From Methylorubrum suomiense (GTDB lineage: Bacteria; Pseudomonadota; Alphaproteobacteria; Rhizobiales; Beijerinckiaceae): DNA of 64,000 nt. The stretch lies in the NCBI RefSeq assembly GCF_022179765.1, contig NZ_BPRE01000008.1:124001-188000 (forward strand), in the 5' to 3' direction. This document shows positions 17,429 to 26,603 of this stretch, one piece after another (positions within the stretch are counted from its first letter, which is position 1; every line of letters starts with the position of its first letter). The notes under the pieces were generated by a model, which saw nothing but the letters and a program-made list of their open reading frames with translations, searched no databases and was not told the origin of the DNA. The translations under genes and the position numbers were made by a program.

Positions 17429-18160
17429 TCACGCCTCCGCCACGGCCGCCGCGATCAGCCGACCCCAGGCCGAAAGCTCGGTCTCGATCACGGTCTCGCC
17501 CGCGCACACCGTCACCTCGGCGACATCGGCGGCCGTGAAGGCGATGGCTGCGGACAGGCCGGAGAGCCGCCCGGATAAGGCCGCGATGAGATCCTCGGGA
17601 CCGGTGATGGCGATCGCCGACGGCTGCGGCTCGGCGAGCAGGCGCGTCACCGCCGCAGACAGAGCGTCGACCGCCTGTCGCCGCAGGGCATCGGTGAGGA
17701 CGGGAGCGAGAAGCCGGGCGACGCGCTGGGACAGCGTCGCGTCGAGCTCGGCGAAGGCCGCATTCAGCCCGCGGGCGAGGGCCGCCCCCTCGGCCTCGGC
17801 CCAGTCGCGGCGGGCGCCCGCGAGGCGCTCCTCGAAAGCGACGCGTTCGGCGGCGATCCGCGTCTCAGCCTCGGCCTCGGCTTCGGCCCGGCCGGCCTCG
17901 CGACCCCGCGCCTCGGCCGCAGCGATCAGCGCCGCCCGATCCTCGACCTGCCAAGCCGAACCGGAGAGGATGCTCACCGGTGTGAAGCCCGCGATGTCGG
18001 CCTCGGGTGTGCCGGGCACCGTCGCGGCGTCGGCCTCCACCGGTCTCCCAGCGCGTCGGGTCGGGCGGAACCAGTGCCGATCGAAATCCGGCGCGGCGGT
18101 CGCGACGGGAGGAGGCGCCTCGGCGAAGTCCGGAAGGAGTCTCGACAGCATCGTGGGCAT
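17429..18160 (-). CDS. fliH: FliH-like flagellar export ATPase regulator
   Basis: This 243-residue cytoplasmic protein has an N-terminal disordered part, a long Glu/Ala/Arg-rich coiled coil (about residues 75-130, with alternating A-E-A repeats) and a C-terminal domain similar to FliH/SctL (LAPVLTDALRRQAVDALSAA, then VTVCAGETVIETELSAWGRL). FliH binds and restrains the FliI ATPase; fliI is not in this window. Sequence conservation is weak, so the name rests on architecture and position between fliF and motB. Start ATG at 18160 touches the fliF stop; GTG at 18163 is possible. Confidence 0.72.
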   Translation of the reverse strand: MPTMLSRLLPDFAEAPPPVATAAPDFDRHWFRPTRRAGRPVEADAATVPGTPEADIAGFTPVSILSGSAWQVEDRAALIAAAEARGREAGRAEAEAEAETRIAAERVAFEERLAGARRDWAEAEGAALARGLNAAFAELDATLSQRVARLLAPVLTDALRRQAVDALSAAVTRLLAEPQPSAIAITGPEDLIAALSGRLSGLSAAIAFTAADVAEVTVCAGETVIETELSAWGRLIAAAVAEA

Positions 18161-19848
18161 CACGCCGGCTCCTCACGCATGAGCCAGCGCTTGAGGACGG
18201 CCGCGACCTGCTCCTCGTCGATGTCGATCAGCTGCTCCAACCGCTTCTGCGGCGAGCGGGCCATCTTGTCCTCGAACTCGCCGATCATGCCGGCGACGCC
18301 CGGAGCGGGCAGCTTCTGCGCCTCGGCGGCATTCGTCGCCGCCGGTGCCGCGAGGGCGGGGGCTCCCTCGGCAGATCCGGGTGCCGCGGCGAGGGCCGGC
18401 GCGGCTTCAGGAGCGGCGAGCGCGGCGATCTCCGCCTGCTGTGCCTCCGGCACGGCGAGAATCGAGCGCAGGGCCGGCCGCAGGCCGAACCAGATCAACA
18501 GGGCCGCGACGACGAGGATGGTGACGGCGTTGATGAGCGTGCCCGATTGCTTCATCAGCACGTCGCTGATGGAGAGCGGGGGCAGCGGTTCTAGCGGCTG
18601 ACCGTCATTCACGAAGCCGACGGCCGCCACCTTGATCGTGTCGCCCCGCTCCTTGCTGAAGCCCGCGGCTGAGCCCACCAGCTCCTCGATCTCGGCGATC
18701 TGCTTCTCCAGAGCCGTCTTGTCGTCGGGGCCGGCGAGGGCCGTGAGCCGCGAGCGGTTGACCAGCACGGCGACCGACAGGCGTCGGATCGCGTAGCCGT
18801 CGCTCACGGTCTGAACCGTTTTCTGAGAGATCTCGTAATTGGTGAGATCTTCCTTCTTCGAGCTCTCATTGCTCGACTGGTCGTTGCCGTCCGAACGGGT
18901 CCGCTGATCGGGCAGGTTCTCCTGGGCGCTGGTCGGGCGCTGGCTGGCGCGGTTCTGCGCGTTCTCGCTCTCGCGGACGGAGCGGACCGAGCGCTCGACG
19001 CGCTGATCGGGATTGTAGATCGTCTCGTTGGTCGAGGTCTTGTCGGTGTTGAGCTGGGTCGCGACGCTGACCTCGAAGTTTCCGACGCCGAGATAGGGGG
19101 CGAGCGTGCGGCGGATATTGTCCTGCATCTCGCGGCTGACGGATTTCTCCAGGGTCGCCATCTTGCCGGTGGGGGCCGTGCTGGCATCGTCGCCGGCGAG
19201 CAGCACCGAGCCTTCCGAGCCGATCACGGTGACGCGGTCGGGCTTCATGCCGGGGATCGCCGAGGCGACGAGATGGCGGATCGCCTGCGCGCCGGACACG
19301 TCGTCGGCGGGCTCTGTACGCACCACCACGGAGGCCGAAGCCGGTTGTTGATCGCGGCGGAACGAGCCGCGATCGGGCAGAACCAAGTGGACGCGGGCGG
19401 CGCGCACGCCCTTCATGCCCTGAATGGTGCGGGCGATCTCGCCTTCGAGGGCGCGCACCCGTGTCACCTCCTGCATGAAGGAGGTCATGCCCAGCGAGCC
19501 GAGATCGTTGAACAGCTCGTAGCCGGATTTCGAACTCTGCGGCAGGCCCTTCTCGGCGAGCAGCATCCGCGCCTGCGCGGTGTGCCCGTAGGACACCAGC
19601 ACCGCCGAGCCGTCGGAGGACACGTCGAACGGAACGCCGTTGTCCTTCAGCACGGCGCCGATCCGGCCGACATCCTCGCGCGACAGCCCCGTATAAAGCG
19701 TCTCCTGCGCCGGACGGCTCAGGTAATAGGCGCCGACGCCGACGCCCAGGAATACCAGCAGGCCGACCAGCCCGAGGGCGATCAACCGCCTCGCGCCGAG
19801 GTCGACGATGTTGGTCCACAATCTCTCGGCTTGCTCGCGACCGGGCAT
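18160..19848 (-). CDS. fliF: Flagellar MS-ring protein FliF
   Basis: FliF builds the MS ring in the inner membrane, the first structure of the basal body. The 562-residue product has an N-terminal helix (RLIALGLVGLLVFLGVGVGA), the YscJ/FliF periplasmic domain (LYTGLSREDVGRIGAVLKDN, ALEGEIARTIQGMKGVRAAR, VHLVLPDRGSFRRDQQPAS), a middle variable domain rich in Asn/Ser, a second membrane helix (AVTILVVAALLIWFGLRPAL) and a FliG-binding C-terminus. The start at 19848 fits family length. A toxin-antitoxin pair lies between its 5' end and fliP. Confidence 0.95.
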   Translation of the reverse strand: MPGREQAERLWTNIVDLGARRLIALGLVGLLVFLGVGVGAYYLSRPAQETLYTGLSREDVGRIGAVLKDNGVPFDVSSDGSAVLVSYGHTAQARMLLAEKGLPQSSKSGYELFNDLGSLGMTSFMQEVTRVRALEGEIARTIQGMKGVRAARVHLVLPDRGSFRRDQQPASASVVVRTEPADDVSGAQAIRHLVASAIPGMKPDRVTVIGSEGSVLLAGDDASTAPTGKMATLEKSVSREMQDNIRRTLAPYLGVGNFEVSVATQLNTDKTSTNETIYNPDQRVERSVRSVRESENAQNRASQRPTSAQENLPDQRTRSDGNDQSSNESSKKEDLTNYEISQKTVQTVSDGYAIRRLSVAVLVNRSRLTALAGPDDKTALEKQIAEIEELVGSAAGFSKERGDTIKVAAVGFVNDGQPLEPLPPLSISDVLMKQSGTLINAVTILVVAALLIWFGLRPALRSILAVPEAQQAEIAALAAPEAAPALAAAPGSAEGAPALAAPAATNAAEAQKLPAPGVAGMIGEFEDKMARSPQKRLEQLIDIDEEQVAAVLKRWLMREEPA

Positions 19849-20055
19849 TCTGGGCCATCCCGAACCGGACCTGATCCTTGGTCCGATGACCATCTTGCCG
19901 GTCAGTCTTGCGCGGGGGTTGCGCGGGTCGTTGCCGTGGTGGGGTGGCCGATCAGGTGACACGCAACGCTACGTCTATCGACACCGGTCAGGCGCGCGCT
20001 CTGAATTCCGATATTCGCCAAAGTCGCTCTCGCGCACGGTGCAGGAGGTCGGGGC

Positions 20056-20283
20056 ATGACCAAGCGGCTGGAACAGGCCATGGACCGAGCTCGATCTCTC
20101 CCGGCCTATATGCAGGACGAGATCGCTAGCCTCGACCTCGCCTATGCCGGTGAGGATAAGGCGGTCCTCGTGCTGACGCCCGAGGAAGAGGCCGATCTTC
20201 TCGAAGCGCGAGGTGAGATGGAGCGCGGCGAGTTCGCAGATACCGCGGCTGTCGAGGCCGTATTCGCCAAGTATCGCGGGTGA
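20056..20283 (+). CDS. Antitoxin-like protein of a type II toxin-antitoxin pair
   Basis: This 75-residue acidic protein (VLTPEEEADLLEARGEME in the centre) has the size and two-part layout of small antitoxins: a helical N-terminus and an extended acidic C-terminus ending AVEAVFAKYRG. The stop codon overlaps the GTG of the following RelE/ParE-type gene (GTGA), the standard arrangement. In such pairs the antitoxin binds the toxin and usually represses its own promoter. It sits on the strand opposite to all adjacent flagellar genes. The exact antitoxin family is uncertain. Confidence 0.75.
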   Translation: MTKRLEQAMDRARSLPAYMQDEIASLDLAYAGEDKAVLVLTPEEEADLLEARGEMERGEFADTAAVEAVFAKYRG

Positions 20284-20574
20284 ATTCTTCGACGCGCGAC
20301 CTGCGCTTCCAGGCGCGGGCGCTCCAGCAGATCGACGCGGCGCTCAGTTATGTCCAGGCCCGCTCGCCGCAAGGTGCGGCGAATATCGAGGCACGGCTCA
20401 CATATCTCGTCCAGTGTCTTCGAGAACATCCGCAACTCGGGGTCAGGACGTCGGTCGCCGGGTTACGTCGTATCTATCTCGTCCCCTACCCCCTACCTGA
20501 TCGATTACGTCGTGACCGATGTCGCCATCATCGTGCAGCGCTTCCGCCATACGGCACGGCGGCCCATCTCTTAG
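20280..20574 (+). pseudogene. RelE/ParE-type toxin gene broken by a 7-bp tandem duplication
   Basis: The frame starting at GTG 20280 encodes a ParE-like toxin (DLRFQARALQQIDAALSYV, then QGAANIEARLTYLVQCLRE and GVRTSVAGLRRIYLVPY). At 20483-20496 the heptamer CCCCTAC occurs twice in tandem, after which the frame becomes wrong. Removing one copy restores a 95-residue protein ending YLIDYVVTDVAIIVQRFRHT and ARRPIS with a stop at 20572-20574, exactly the ParE/RelE C-terminal pattern. As read, translation continues in the wrong frame to about 20618. The toxin is therefore probably inactive, while its antitoxin gene is intact. Confidence 0.88.
20483..20496. repeat. Tandem heptamer duplication in the toxin gene
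   Basis: Two exact adjacent copies of CCCCTAC (20483-20489 and 20490-20496). One copy gives the conserved toxin frame, so the second is the mutation; replication slippage is the simplest origin. Confidence 0.92.
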
Positions 20575-20589
20575 AGGTGGGGCGAACTG

Positions 20590-21435
20590 TCAGAAGAACG
20601 ACCGCACCAGCCCGCTGACCAGCAGATTCCACCCGTCGATCAAGATGAAGAACAGCACCTTGAACGGCAGTGAGATCACCGTCGGCGGCAGCATCATCAT
20701 GCCCATCGACATCACGATGGTGGAGACGATGATGTCGATGACGAGGAAGGGCAGCACGATCAGGAAGCCGATCTCGAAGCCGCGGCGCAATTCGGAGATC
20801 ATGAAGGCCGGGATCAGGATGCGCAGATCGATCTTGTCCCCGGCTTCCGCCTTGGGAAAGTTGCGGCTGGCGAGATCGGTGAAGGTTTTGAGATCCTTCG
20901 GCCGCACGTGCTGGGTCATGAACTCGCGGAACGGCTCGACGATCTTGGCCAAAGCTTCCTCTTCGCCGATGCGGTTCTCCTGCAGCGGCTTCACCCCCTC
21001 GTTCCAGGCGCGGTCGAAGGTCGGGGCCATGACGTAAAACGTCATGAACAGGGCCAGCGACACGAGGAAGAGGTTGGCCGGGGTGCTCTGGAGGCCGAGG
21101 CCCGAGCGCAGGAACGAGAAGGCCACGGCGAAGCGCGTGAAGCTCGTCACCATTACGAGCAGGCCCGGCGCCAGCGACAGGACGGTCAGCAGCGCGACGA
21201 GCTGAATGATGCGCCCGCTCGCCGCCCCGTTGCCGGGGGGCAGCAGCGCGTCGAGCCCCGGCACGCCGGTGACCCCGGCGGGGGCGGAACCTTGCGCGAG
21301 GGCGGCGGTGGCGGTGAGGCCGACGATGCCGAAGGCACCGAAGACCGTCGGGATGGAACGGCCGAGCCGCTGAAATCCCGCTCGCGTCGGCGAAGATCCG
21401 TTCTTCGGGCAGGCGGCCGCCATGATCGCGCTCAC
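20590..21435 (-). CDS. fliP: Flagellar type III export protein FliP
   Basis: FliP forms the core of the export gate. The 281-residue product has a cleavable signal-like N-terminus (TVFGAFGIVGLTATAALAQ), four hydrophobic helices and the family motifs LVMVTSFTRFAVAFSFLRS, STPANLFLVSLALFMTFYVM and DLRILIPAFMISELRRGFEI. A GTG start at 21435 overlaps the fliL stop; an ATG at 21423 is equally possible. It is the last gene of the flgB-fliP block and ends 15 bases after the damaged toxin gene on the other strand. Confidence 0.95.
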   Translation of the reverse strand: MSAIMAAACPKNGSSPTRAGFQRLGRSIPTVFGAFGIVGLTATAALAQGSAPAGVTGVPGLDALLPPGNGAASGRIIQLVALLTVLSLAPGLLVMVTSFTRFAVAFSFLRSGLGLQSTPANLFLVSLALFMTFYVMAPTFDRAWNEGVKPLQENRIGEEEALAKIVEPFREFMTQHVRPKDLKTFTDLASRNFPKAEAGDKIDLRILIPAFMISELRRGFEIGFLIVLPFLVIDIIVSTIVMSMGMMMLPPTVISLPFKVLFFILIDGWNLLVSGLVRSFF

Positions 21436-21917
21436 TGAATCACCAGCGATTCGACGATGAGTTCGCGCACCAAGCCCTTGGTACGGATGGCGACGCGCTC
21501 GTTCAGATCCTCGCGGAGATGCTGGAGTCCGTTCGCGCCCTCGATCTGGGCCAGGGACATCGTGCGCAGATAGGCGATCGCGTCGGCGCGAATCTCGGCG
21601 ATGGTGACCTCGGGATTGGGCAGGGCGCCGGTCTTGAACACGATGGACGATTCGATCCGCACCCAGGCATCGGCGGGCTCGGCGAGATTGGTCACCGCGG
21701 AGCCGACGCTGCGCAGACTGAGATCGCCCGTGTAATTCAGCACCTTGACCGCCTTATCGGCCTCTTCACGCTTCTTGAGGTCGACGGATTTCTCGACGGT
21801 GCCCAGCAGGTACATGCCGAGCCCGCCCCCCGTGCCGATGGCGACCAGCGTGACCAGGGCGAGCGCCCCGATCCAACCCAGGCCGCCCTTCTTCGCGCCG
21901 TCCTTGTCCTCGGCCAT
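21432..21917 (-). CDS. fliL: Flagellar basal body-associated protein FliL
   Basis: This 161-residue inner-membrane protein has a single membrane helix (LGWIGALALVTLVAIGTGGG) near the N-terminus and a periplasmic FliL domain (DAWVRIESSIVFKTGALPNP, LREDLNERVAIRTKGLVREL IVESLVIQ in part). FliL rings surround the stator and increase torque. It lies between flgH and fliP, overlapping the fliP start by four bases. Confidence 0.9.
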   Translation of the reverse strand: MAEDKDGAKKGGLGWIGALALVTLVAIGTGGGLGMYLLGTVEKSVDLKKREEADKAVKVLNYTGDLSLRSVGSAVTNLAEPADAWVRIESSIVFKTGALPNPEVTIAEIRADAIAYLRTMSLAQIEGANGLQHLREDLNERVAIRTKGLVRELIVESLVIQ

Positions 21918-22031
21918 GACTTTCTTCCATTGGGTTTTACGCTGTCCGTGAGGTTCCAGCGCCTCGACCGCACGAGACGGACGGCGCAGCCCGGCATGTC
22001 CGGATGGGGCGGGCCGTTACTCGCCCTGCCG

Positions 22032-22742
22032 TCAGAACGGCGTCACGGTTTCGAAGATCTGTTGGCCGACCGTCGGGCTCTGCACGTCGGTGATGCGGCC
22101 TCGCCCCCCGTAGGAGATTCGGGCCTCGGCGATCTTGTCGTAATCGATGGTGTTCCGACGGGAGATGTCGCGCGGGCGGACGATGCCGGCGACGTTGAGC
22201 ACGCGGACCTCGTTGTTGACCCGCACCTCCTGCGAGCCGGAAATCACCGCATTGCCGTTGGGCAGCACTTCGGTGACGACCGCCGCAACCGAGAGGCTGA
22301 GCGATTCCTTGCGGTCGATATTGCCCTGGCCCTTGGTCGAGGTGCCGGAGCGGATACCGGTATCGGCGGTGGCCGAATCCTTCAGCCCCGAGACGCCGTA
22401 ACCGAAATCGAAGCCCAGGAAGCTTTTCTGGCTGCGCTCGCGCTCGGTCGCGTTGTCGAACTGCGCCTTGTCGTTGATCGCGATGGCGACCGTGATGACG
22501 TCGCCGACATTGCGGGCGCGCGGATCCTGGTACAGCTCCGCGCTCGCGGGCGACCACGTGGAATGGTAGCCGTGGCGGCGGCCATAGGCGCCGAAGGCGG
22601 TCGGCAGCGGCTCCCGCGGGGCGTTGAGGCCCGTGCCGATCGGCGTCAGGACGGGCGGACGACCGAGGCGGTCGAGATCGCTCTGGCAGGCGCCGAGACC
22701 CAGCGTCAACAGGCTCGTAAAGGCCGTACGAAAGCCACGCAT
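22032..22742 (-). CDS. flgH: Flagellar L-ring protein FlgH
   Basis: FlgH is the outer-membrane lipoprotein of the L ring. The 236-residue product has a lipobox (TLGLGAC) after a short signal peptide, then RARNVGDVITVAIAINDKAQ, the serine-rich variable part and the conserved end NTIDYDKIAEARISYGGRGR followed by VGQQIFETVTPF. The ATG at 22742 overlaps the stop of the upstream motE gene, so the genes are coupled. 114 bases separate it from fliL. Confidence 0.95.
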   Translation of the reverse strand: MRGFRTAFTSLLTLGLGACQSDLDRLGRPPVLTPIGTGLNAPREPLPTAFGAYGRRHGYHSTWSPASAELYQDPRARNVGDVITVAIAINDKAQFDNATERERSQKSFLGFDFGYGVSGLKDSATADTGIRSGTSTKGQGNIDRKESLSLSVAAVVTEVLPNGNAVISGSQEVRVNNEVRVLNVAGIVRPRDISRRNTIDYDKIAEARISYGGRGRITDVQSPTVGQQIFETVTPF

Positions 22743-23353
22743 CACGACCTCTCGTTCTTCTTCTTCGCCGGCTCCGGGGTGTCCCCGGCCGGGGCGTCCC
22801 GGCGACCGGTCTCGGTCATCTTGCGGGCGAGGCTCGCCGCGCGGGATGCCTCCATCTCCGCGAGGATGGCGCTGGCGGTGCGGGCATTGAGCTTGGTGAG
22901 AAGGGCGGCGGCCGATTCCTCGGACATGTTGGCGAACTGCAGCGCCGCCGCGTCGGGTCGCATCTTGGCGTAGACGGCGACCACGCTCTCGTCGGCCTTG
23001 GCCAGGAACTCGTTGCGTCGCTTGAGCCACGCTTCGTACTCGGCCCGCTTCTCCTCCAGCGCCTTAATGCGCTCCTCGACCTGACGTTCGAGCGCGGCGA
23101 GCTGCTCCTTCTGCCAAGCGAAGCGGGCATCGGCGGCGGCGTCGGCGATATTGGCGCAGTAGCCGGATTTCGCCGGCTCCTTGGCGACGAAGTCCTGAGC
23201 CGAGACGTCCTTGGGCGCGTCGCGGATCGCGAGAGCCTTGAGGGCGGCCTCCTTCGCGGCATCACTGCTCTCACCGCCGGCCGCCGATGCGGCGCCGGCG
23301 GGAACGAGGCCGAGGACGAGCCCGACGATGAGATTGCGCGCGAGGCGGCTCAT
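22742..23353 (-). CDS. motE: MotE-like motility chaperone
   Basis: This 203-residue exported protein (signal peptide LIVGLVLGLVPAGAASAA) has a central coiled coil (KEQLAALERQVEERIKALEE and following, about residues 80-125) and a C-terminal MgtE-N-like helix bundle, AKMRPDAAALQFANMSEESA, found in MotE/FliG-related proteins. Rhizobial MotE is a periplasmic protein thought to assist MotC folding or stability. The lysine-rich end KKKNERS is probably flexible. It is coupled to flgI upstream and flgH downstream by overlapping codons. Confidence 0.82.
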   Translation of the reverse strand: MSRLARNLIVGLVLGLVPAGAASAAGGESSDAAKEAALKALAIRDAPKDVSAQDFVAKEPAKSGYCANIADAAADARFAWQKEQLAALERQVEERIKALEEKRAEYEAWLKRRNEFLAKADESVVAVYAKMRPDAAALQFANMSEESAAALLTKLNARTASAILAEMEASRAASLARKMTETGRRDAPAGDTPEPAKKKNERS

Positions 23354-24489
23354 TGGACGACCAGCTCCGCCTGCAGGGCGCCGGCGGTCTTCACCGCCTG
23401 CAGGATCGCGATGATGTCGGAGGGTTTCAGCCCGACTTGGTTGAGTCCGCGAACCAGGGTCTGAAGATCGGAGCCGCCGAGGATGGCGAGCTTGCCCATC
23501 TGCTCCTGGGCGGCGACTTCGGTGCGCGGCACCACCACCGTCTGGCCGTTGGAGAAGGGCGCGGGCTGGGACACCTCGGGCGATTCTGTGACCCGCACGG
23601 TGAGATTGCCGTGGGTGACCGCGACGGTGGAGATCTGCACGTTGCGGCCGATCACGACCGTGCCGGTGCGTTGGTCGACGACGACGCGGGCGGGGGTGTC
23701 TGGCTGAATCGTGAGATCGCCGATCTCGGCGACCAGCCGGGTCTGGGCCATCTGGCGCCCGCGCATCACGACGACGGAGCGCTGGTCGCGGGCCGAGGCG
23801 ATGCGGCGCCGGAAGGCGCCGAGCGACCACGTGTTGATCGCGTCCGCGATCTGCGTCGCGGTCTTGAAGTCGGGATTCTTCAACTCGAACACGAGTTCGG
23901 GCAGATCGCGGAACGTGCCGGGCACTTCCCGCTCGATCAGGGCACCGTTGGGAATGCGCCCGGCCGTCGGCACGCCCTGGGTCAGTTGCTCGGCCTGTCC
24001 CTGCACGGTGAAGCCCGAGACCGCGAGCGGCCCCTGCGCCGCCGCGTAGACGAGGCCGTCGCCGCCGGTGAGCGGCGTCATCAGCAGGGTGCCGCCCTTG
24101 AGCGAGGTCGCGTCGCCCATGGAGGTGACGGTCACGTCGATCCGCGAACCGGTGCCGGTATAGGGCGGCAGATCTGCCGTCACCATCACGGCGGCGATGT
24201 TGCGGGTGCGCAGCCGCGCGTCACGCACATTGATGCCGAGCCGATCGAGGAGCGATTGCAGCGACTGCTCGGTGAATTGAGCGTTGCGCAGGGTGTCGCC
24301 GGTGCCCTGGAGACCGGTGACGAGGCCGTAGCCGAAGAGCTGATTGTCGCGCACGCCCTTCAGCGTGGCGATGTCCTTGATGCGCGTGCCCGCGGCCCGG
24401 GCGGGACCGGCGATCAGCGCGAAGCCGAGCCCGGTGATGAGCCCGAGCAGGATGGCAAGGAGGACGCGGTTCGGCAGGCGCGGTGTCAT
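23350..24489 (-). CDS. flgI: Flagellar P-ring protein FlgI
   Basis: FlgI is the periplasmic P-ring protein. The 379-residue product has a signal peptide ending AGPARA, then RIKDIATLKGVRDNQLFGYG LVTGLQGTGD in continuous sequence, the RTRNIAAVMVTADLPPYTG motif and the conserved end LVRGLNQVGLKPSDIIAILQ. The start at 24489 overlaps the flgA stop. The length and order beside flgA and flgH are standard for alphaproteobacteria. Confidence 0.96.
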   Translation of the reverse strand: MTPRLPNRVLLAILLGLITGLGFALIAGPARAAGTRIKDIATLKGVRDNQLFGYGLVTGLQGTGDTLRNAQFTEQSLQSLLDRLGINVRDARLRTRNIAAVMVTADLPPYTGTGSRIDVTVTSMGDATSLKGGTLLMTPLTGGDGLVYAAAQGPLAVSGFTVQGQAEQLTQGVPTAGRIPNGALIEREVPGTFRDLPELVFELKNPDFKTATQIADAINTWSLGAFRRRIASARDQRSVVVMRGRQMAQTRLVAEIGDLTIQPDTPARVVVDQRTGTVVIGRNVQISTVAVTHGNLTVRVTESPEVSQPAPFSNGQTVVVPRTEVAAQEQMGKLAILGGSDLQTLVRGLNQVGLKPSDIIAILQAVKTAGALQAELVVQ

Positions 24490-24986
24490 CACTGCGCGCC
24501 GATCTTGATGCGGCCGTCCGCCATCACGGTTCCGAGAACGATGCGATTGGTGTCGGTGTTGCGCACCCGGATCGTCTCGCCGAGCCCGCCATTCTGGAGC
24601 GGCGCGCCGACGGTGGTGATGACGAGGCCGTTCTCCTCGAACACCATCTGGGTCGGGGTGCCGCGGCTCACGAGGCGGGGATCGTCGACCGCGTTGACCG
24701 GCACCGGTTCGCCCGGCAGCAGCATCCGCCGGGCCTGCCGCCCGATGATCGCCTTCGGAGCGTCGATCACCGCCGAGCGCGCCCGGAAGGTCGACGGATA
24801 GGCGCGCATCCGCAGCATCGAATCCTTGATCGTGTCGCCCGCGTAGATCGTCACCACCGGCACCGGCAGCTCGATCTCCGCGGCGGCCATCTCCTCGGCG
24901 GCGAGGGTCGGCCCGGAGGTGCCCACGGACAAAGCCACGGCGAGGAACGGCAGGAGAAGGCAGCGGGCGAGAAGCGTGCGGGCCAT
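24489..24986 (-). CDS. flgA: Flagellar P-ring assembly chaperone FlgA
   Basis: This 165-residue exported protein has a signal peptide (CLLLPFLAVALSVGTSG), and a single SAF-like/FlgA C-terminal domain with AIIGRQARRMLLPGEPV and GGLGETIRVRNTDTNRIVLG. It assists polymerisation of FlgI in the periplasm. It is shorter than enteric FlgA, keeping essentially the SAF domain, which is usual in rhizobia. flgG lies 50 bases upstream. Confidence 0.92.
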   Translation of the reverse strand: MARTLLARCLLLPFLAVALSVGTSGPTLAAEEMAAAEIELPVPVVTIYAGDTIKDSMLRMRAYPSTFRARSAVIDAPKAIIGRQARRMLLPGEPVPVNAVDDPRLVSRGTPTQMVFEENGLVITTVGAPLQNGGLGETIRVRNTDTNRIVLGTVMADGRIKIGAQ

Positions 24987-25036
24987 GGGGAACGCGCCGA
25001 GACGGGAGCAGGGGAGGGGCGGGCGCGACGCGCGCG

Positions 25037-25825
25037 TCAGCGGATGCCCTTCGAGACGGTGCCGGCCATCTCGTCGGCGGCCTGGATCACCTTGGAGTTC
25101 ATCTCGAAGGCGCGCTGGGCCGTGATCAGGTTGGTGATCTCCTTCACCGGATCGACGTTCGAGCCCTCGAGATAGCCCTGGTGCAGGCGGCCGTAGCTGA
25201 CATCGCCGGGATTGCCGACGACCGGCGCGCCGGAGGCGGGCGTCTCGCGGTAGAGGCCGTTGCCCAGAGGTTCCAGACCGGATTCGTTGGCGAAATTGGC
25301 CAGGGTGAGCTGGCCGATATTCTGGAGAGCCACCTGCCCATCGACCTTGGCGAAGACCTGACCCGATTCGTTGATCGTCACCTGAGAGGTGTTCGGCGGG
25401 ATCAGGATGACCGGATCGACCGCGTAACCCTCGATCGTTACCAGCTGGCCGGCGCTGTTCTTGTTGAACGAGCCGGCGCGGGTGTAGTGGATTTCGCCGC
25501 TCGGGCTGGTGATCTGGAAATAGCCGCGCCCGTTCACCGCCAGGTCGAACTGATTGCCGGTATTGGCGAGCTGACCTTGCCGGTGGAGGTTGCGGATCGC
25601 GGCCGCACGCACACCGAGCCCCAGCATCGCACCCTCGGGCACGGCCTCCTGGCCGGCTTGGTTCGGCGCGCCCTGCTGGCGTTCGGCTTGGTAGAGCAGG
25701 TCGGTGAATTCGGCCCGCGCGCCCTTGTAGCCGGTGGTGTTGAGGTTCGCGATGTTGTTCGCGATGACTTCGAGATTGAGCTGCTGGGCCGACATGCCCG
25801 TGGCGGCGATGGCGAGAGCGCGCAT
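25037..25825 (-). CDS. flgG: Flagellar distal rod protein FlgG
   Basis: The 262-residue product is the distal rod protein. The N-terminal rod signature [20 protein letters not shown] and [20 protein letters not shown], the middle [20 protein letters not shown], and the C-terminal [20 protein letters not shown] are textbook FlgG. The protein is exported through the flagellar apparatus rather than by a signal peptide. It lies 14 bases downstream of fliE. Confidence 0.97.
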   Translation of the reverse strand: MRALAIAATGMSAQQLNLEVIANNIANLNTTGYKGARAEFTDLLYQAERQQGAPNQAGQEAVPEGAMLGLGVRAAAIRNLHRQGQLANTGNQFDLAVNGRGYFQITSPSGEIHYTRAGSFNKNSAGQLVTIEGYAVDPVILIPPNTSQVTINESGQVFAKVDGQVALQNIGQLTLANFANESGLEPLGNGLYRETPASGAPVVGNPGDVSYGRLHQGYLEGSNVDPVKEITNLITAQRAFEMNSKVIQAADEMAGTVSKGIR

Positions 25826-25839
25826 GGTCTTGGGTCTCC

Positions 25840-26172
25840 TCAGATCGGCATGCGGCTGAGTTCGAGATAGGCGGCCACGACCTTGTCGCGGATCGCCACG
25901 ACGGTCTGGAGGCTCTGCTCGGCGGACATCACCGCCTCGACCACCTGCTGCGCCGTGGCGTGGCCCTGGATGCCGGCGATGGAGGTGGCCTCACCCAGCC
26001 GCAGGGCGTCGCGCGCCTGGGCGGCGAACTGGGCCATGACGTCGCCGAACTCGGCCCCGGCCGGCGCCGGGGCCTGGACCGGCAGCGCCGCCCGCTGGAC
26101 CGGAGCGGTTTCGGAGAAGGCGGTGCCGGCGACCTTGTCGAAGGCCGATAGCGAGGTGAGTGCCTCGATCAT
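25840..26172 (-). CDS. fliE: Flagellar MS-ring/rod adaptor FliE
   Basis: FliE joins the rod to the MS ring and is exported early. The 110-residue product has the usual weak N-terminal half rich in Ala and Pro and a conserved C-terminal half: [54 protein letters not shown] at the end. Located between flgC and flgG as in other rhizobial rod operons, 11 bases after flgC. Confidence 0.93.
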   Translation of the reverse strand: MIEALTSLSAFDKVAGTAFSETAPVQRAALPVQAPAPAGAEFGDVMAQFAAQARDALRLGEATSIAGIQGHATAQQVVEAVMSAEQSLQTVVAIRDKVVAAYLELSRMPI

Positions 26173-26183
26173 CGTGCTGGCTC

Positions 26184-26603
26184 TCAGGATTTGAGGAGAT
26201 CGATGACGCCCGCGACCATCGCGCGGGCCTGCTTGATGACTTGGAGGTTCGCCTCGTAGGAGCGGTTGGCCTCCCGCATGTCCGCCATCTCGACGAGCAT
26301 GTTGACGTTGGGCAGCTTGACGTTGCCGTCCTCGTCAGCGGCGGGATTCGCCGGGTCGTGCTCCGTGCGGAACGGCGTCTTGTCGGTGCCGATCTGCGAG
26401 AGACGCACCGAGGCGAAGCCGGCAGCCCGGTCGAGCTCGGCCCGGAACGTCACGGTCTTGCGGGCATAGGGATCGGCGCCCGGCGTCTCGCCGGTCGATT
26501 GCGCGTTGGCGAGGTTCTCCGAGACGACGCGCATGCGCATCGACTGGGCCTGGAGCCCGGCAACGGCCAGCCGGGACGCGGAGAGCAGAGGATCGATCAT
26601 CAC
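26184..26603 (-). CDS. flgC: Flagellar proximal rod protein FlgC
   Basis: The 139-residue product is FlgC: it has the rod N-terminus ([20 protein letters not shown]), the central [20 protein letters not shown] motif and the usual short C-terminal helix. Its ATG overlaps the flgB stop codon, so translation is coupled. Together with FlgB and FliE it builds the proximal rod. Confidence 0.95.
   Translation of the reverse strand: MMIDPLLSASRLAVAGLQAQSMRMRVVSENLANAQSTGETPGADPYARKTVTFRAELDRAAGFASVRLSQIGTDKTPFRTEHDPANPAADEDGNVKLPNVNMLVEMADMREANRSYEANLQVIKQARAMVAGVIDLLKS

Noticed and set aside
21519..22973. A 484-codon plus-strand open frame opposite fliL, flgH and motE
   Set aside because: Shadow of real flagellar genes; translation rich in Arg, Gly and Asp without motifs and it spans several gene borders.
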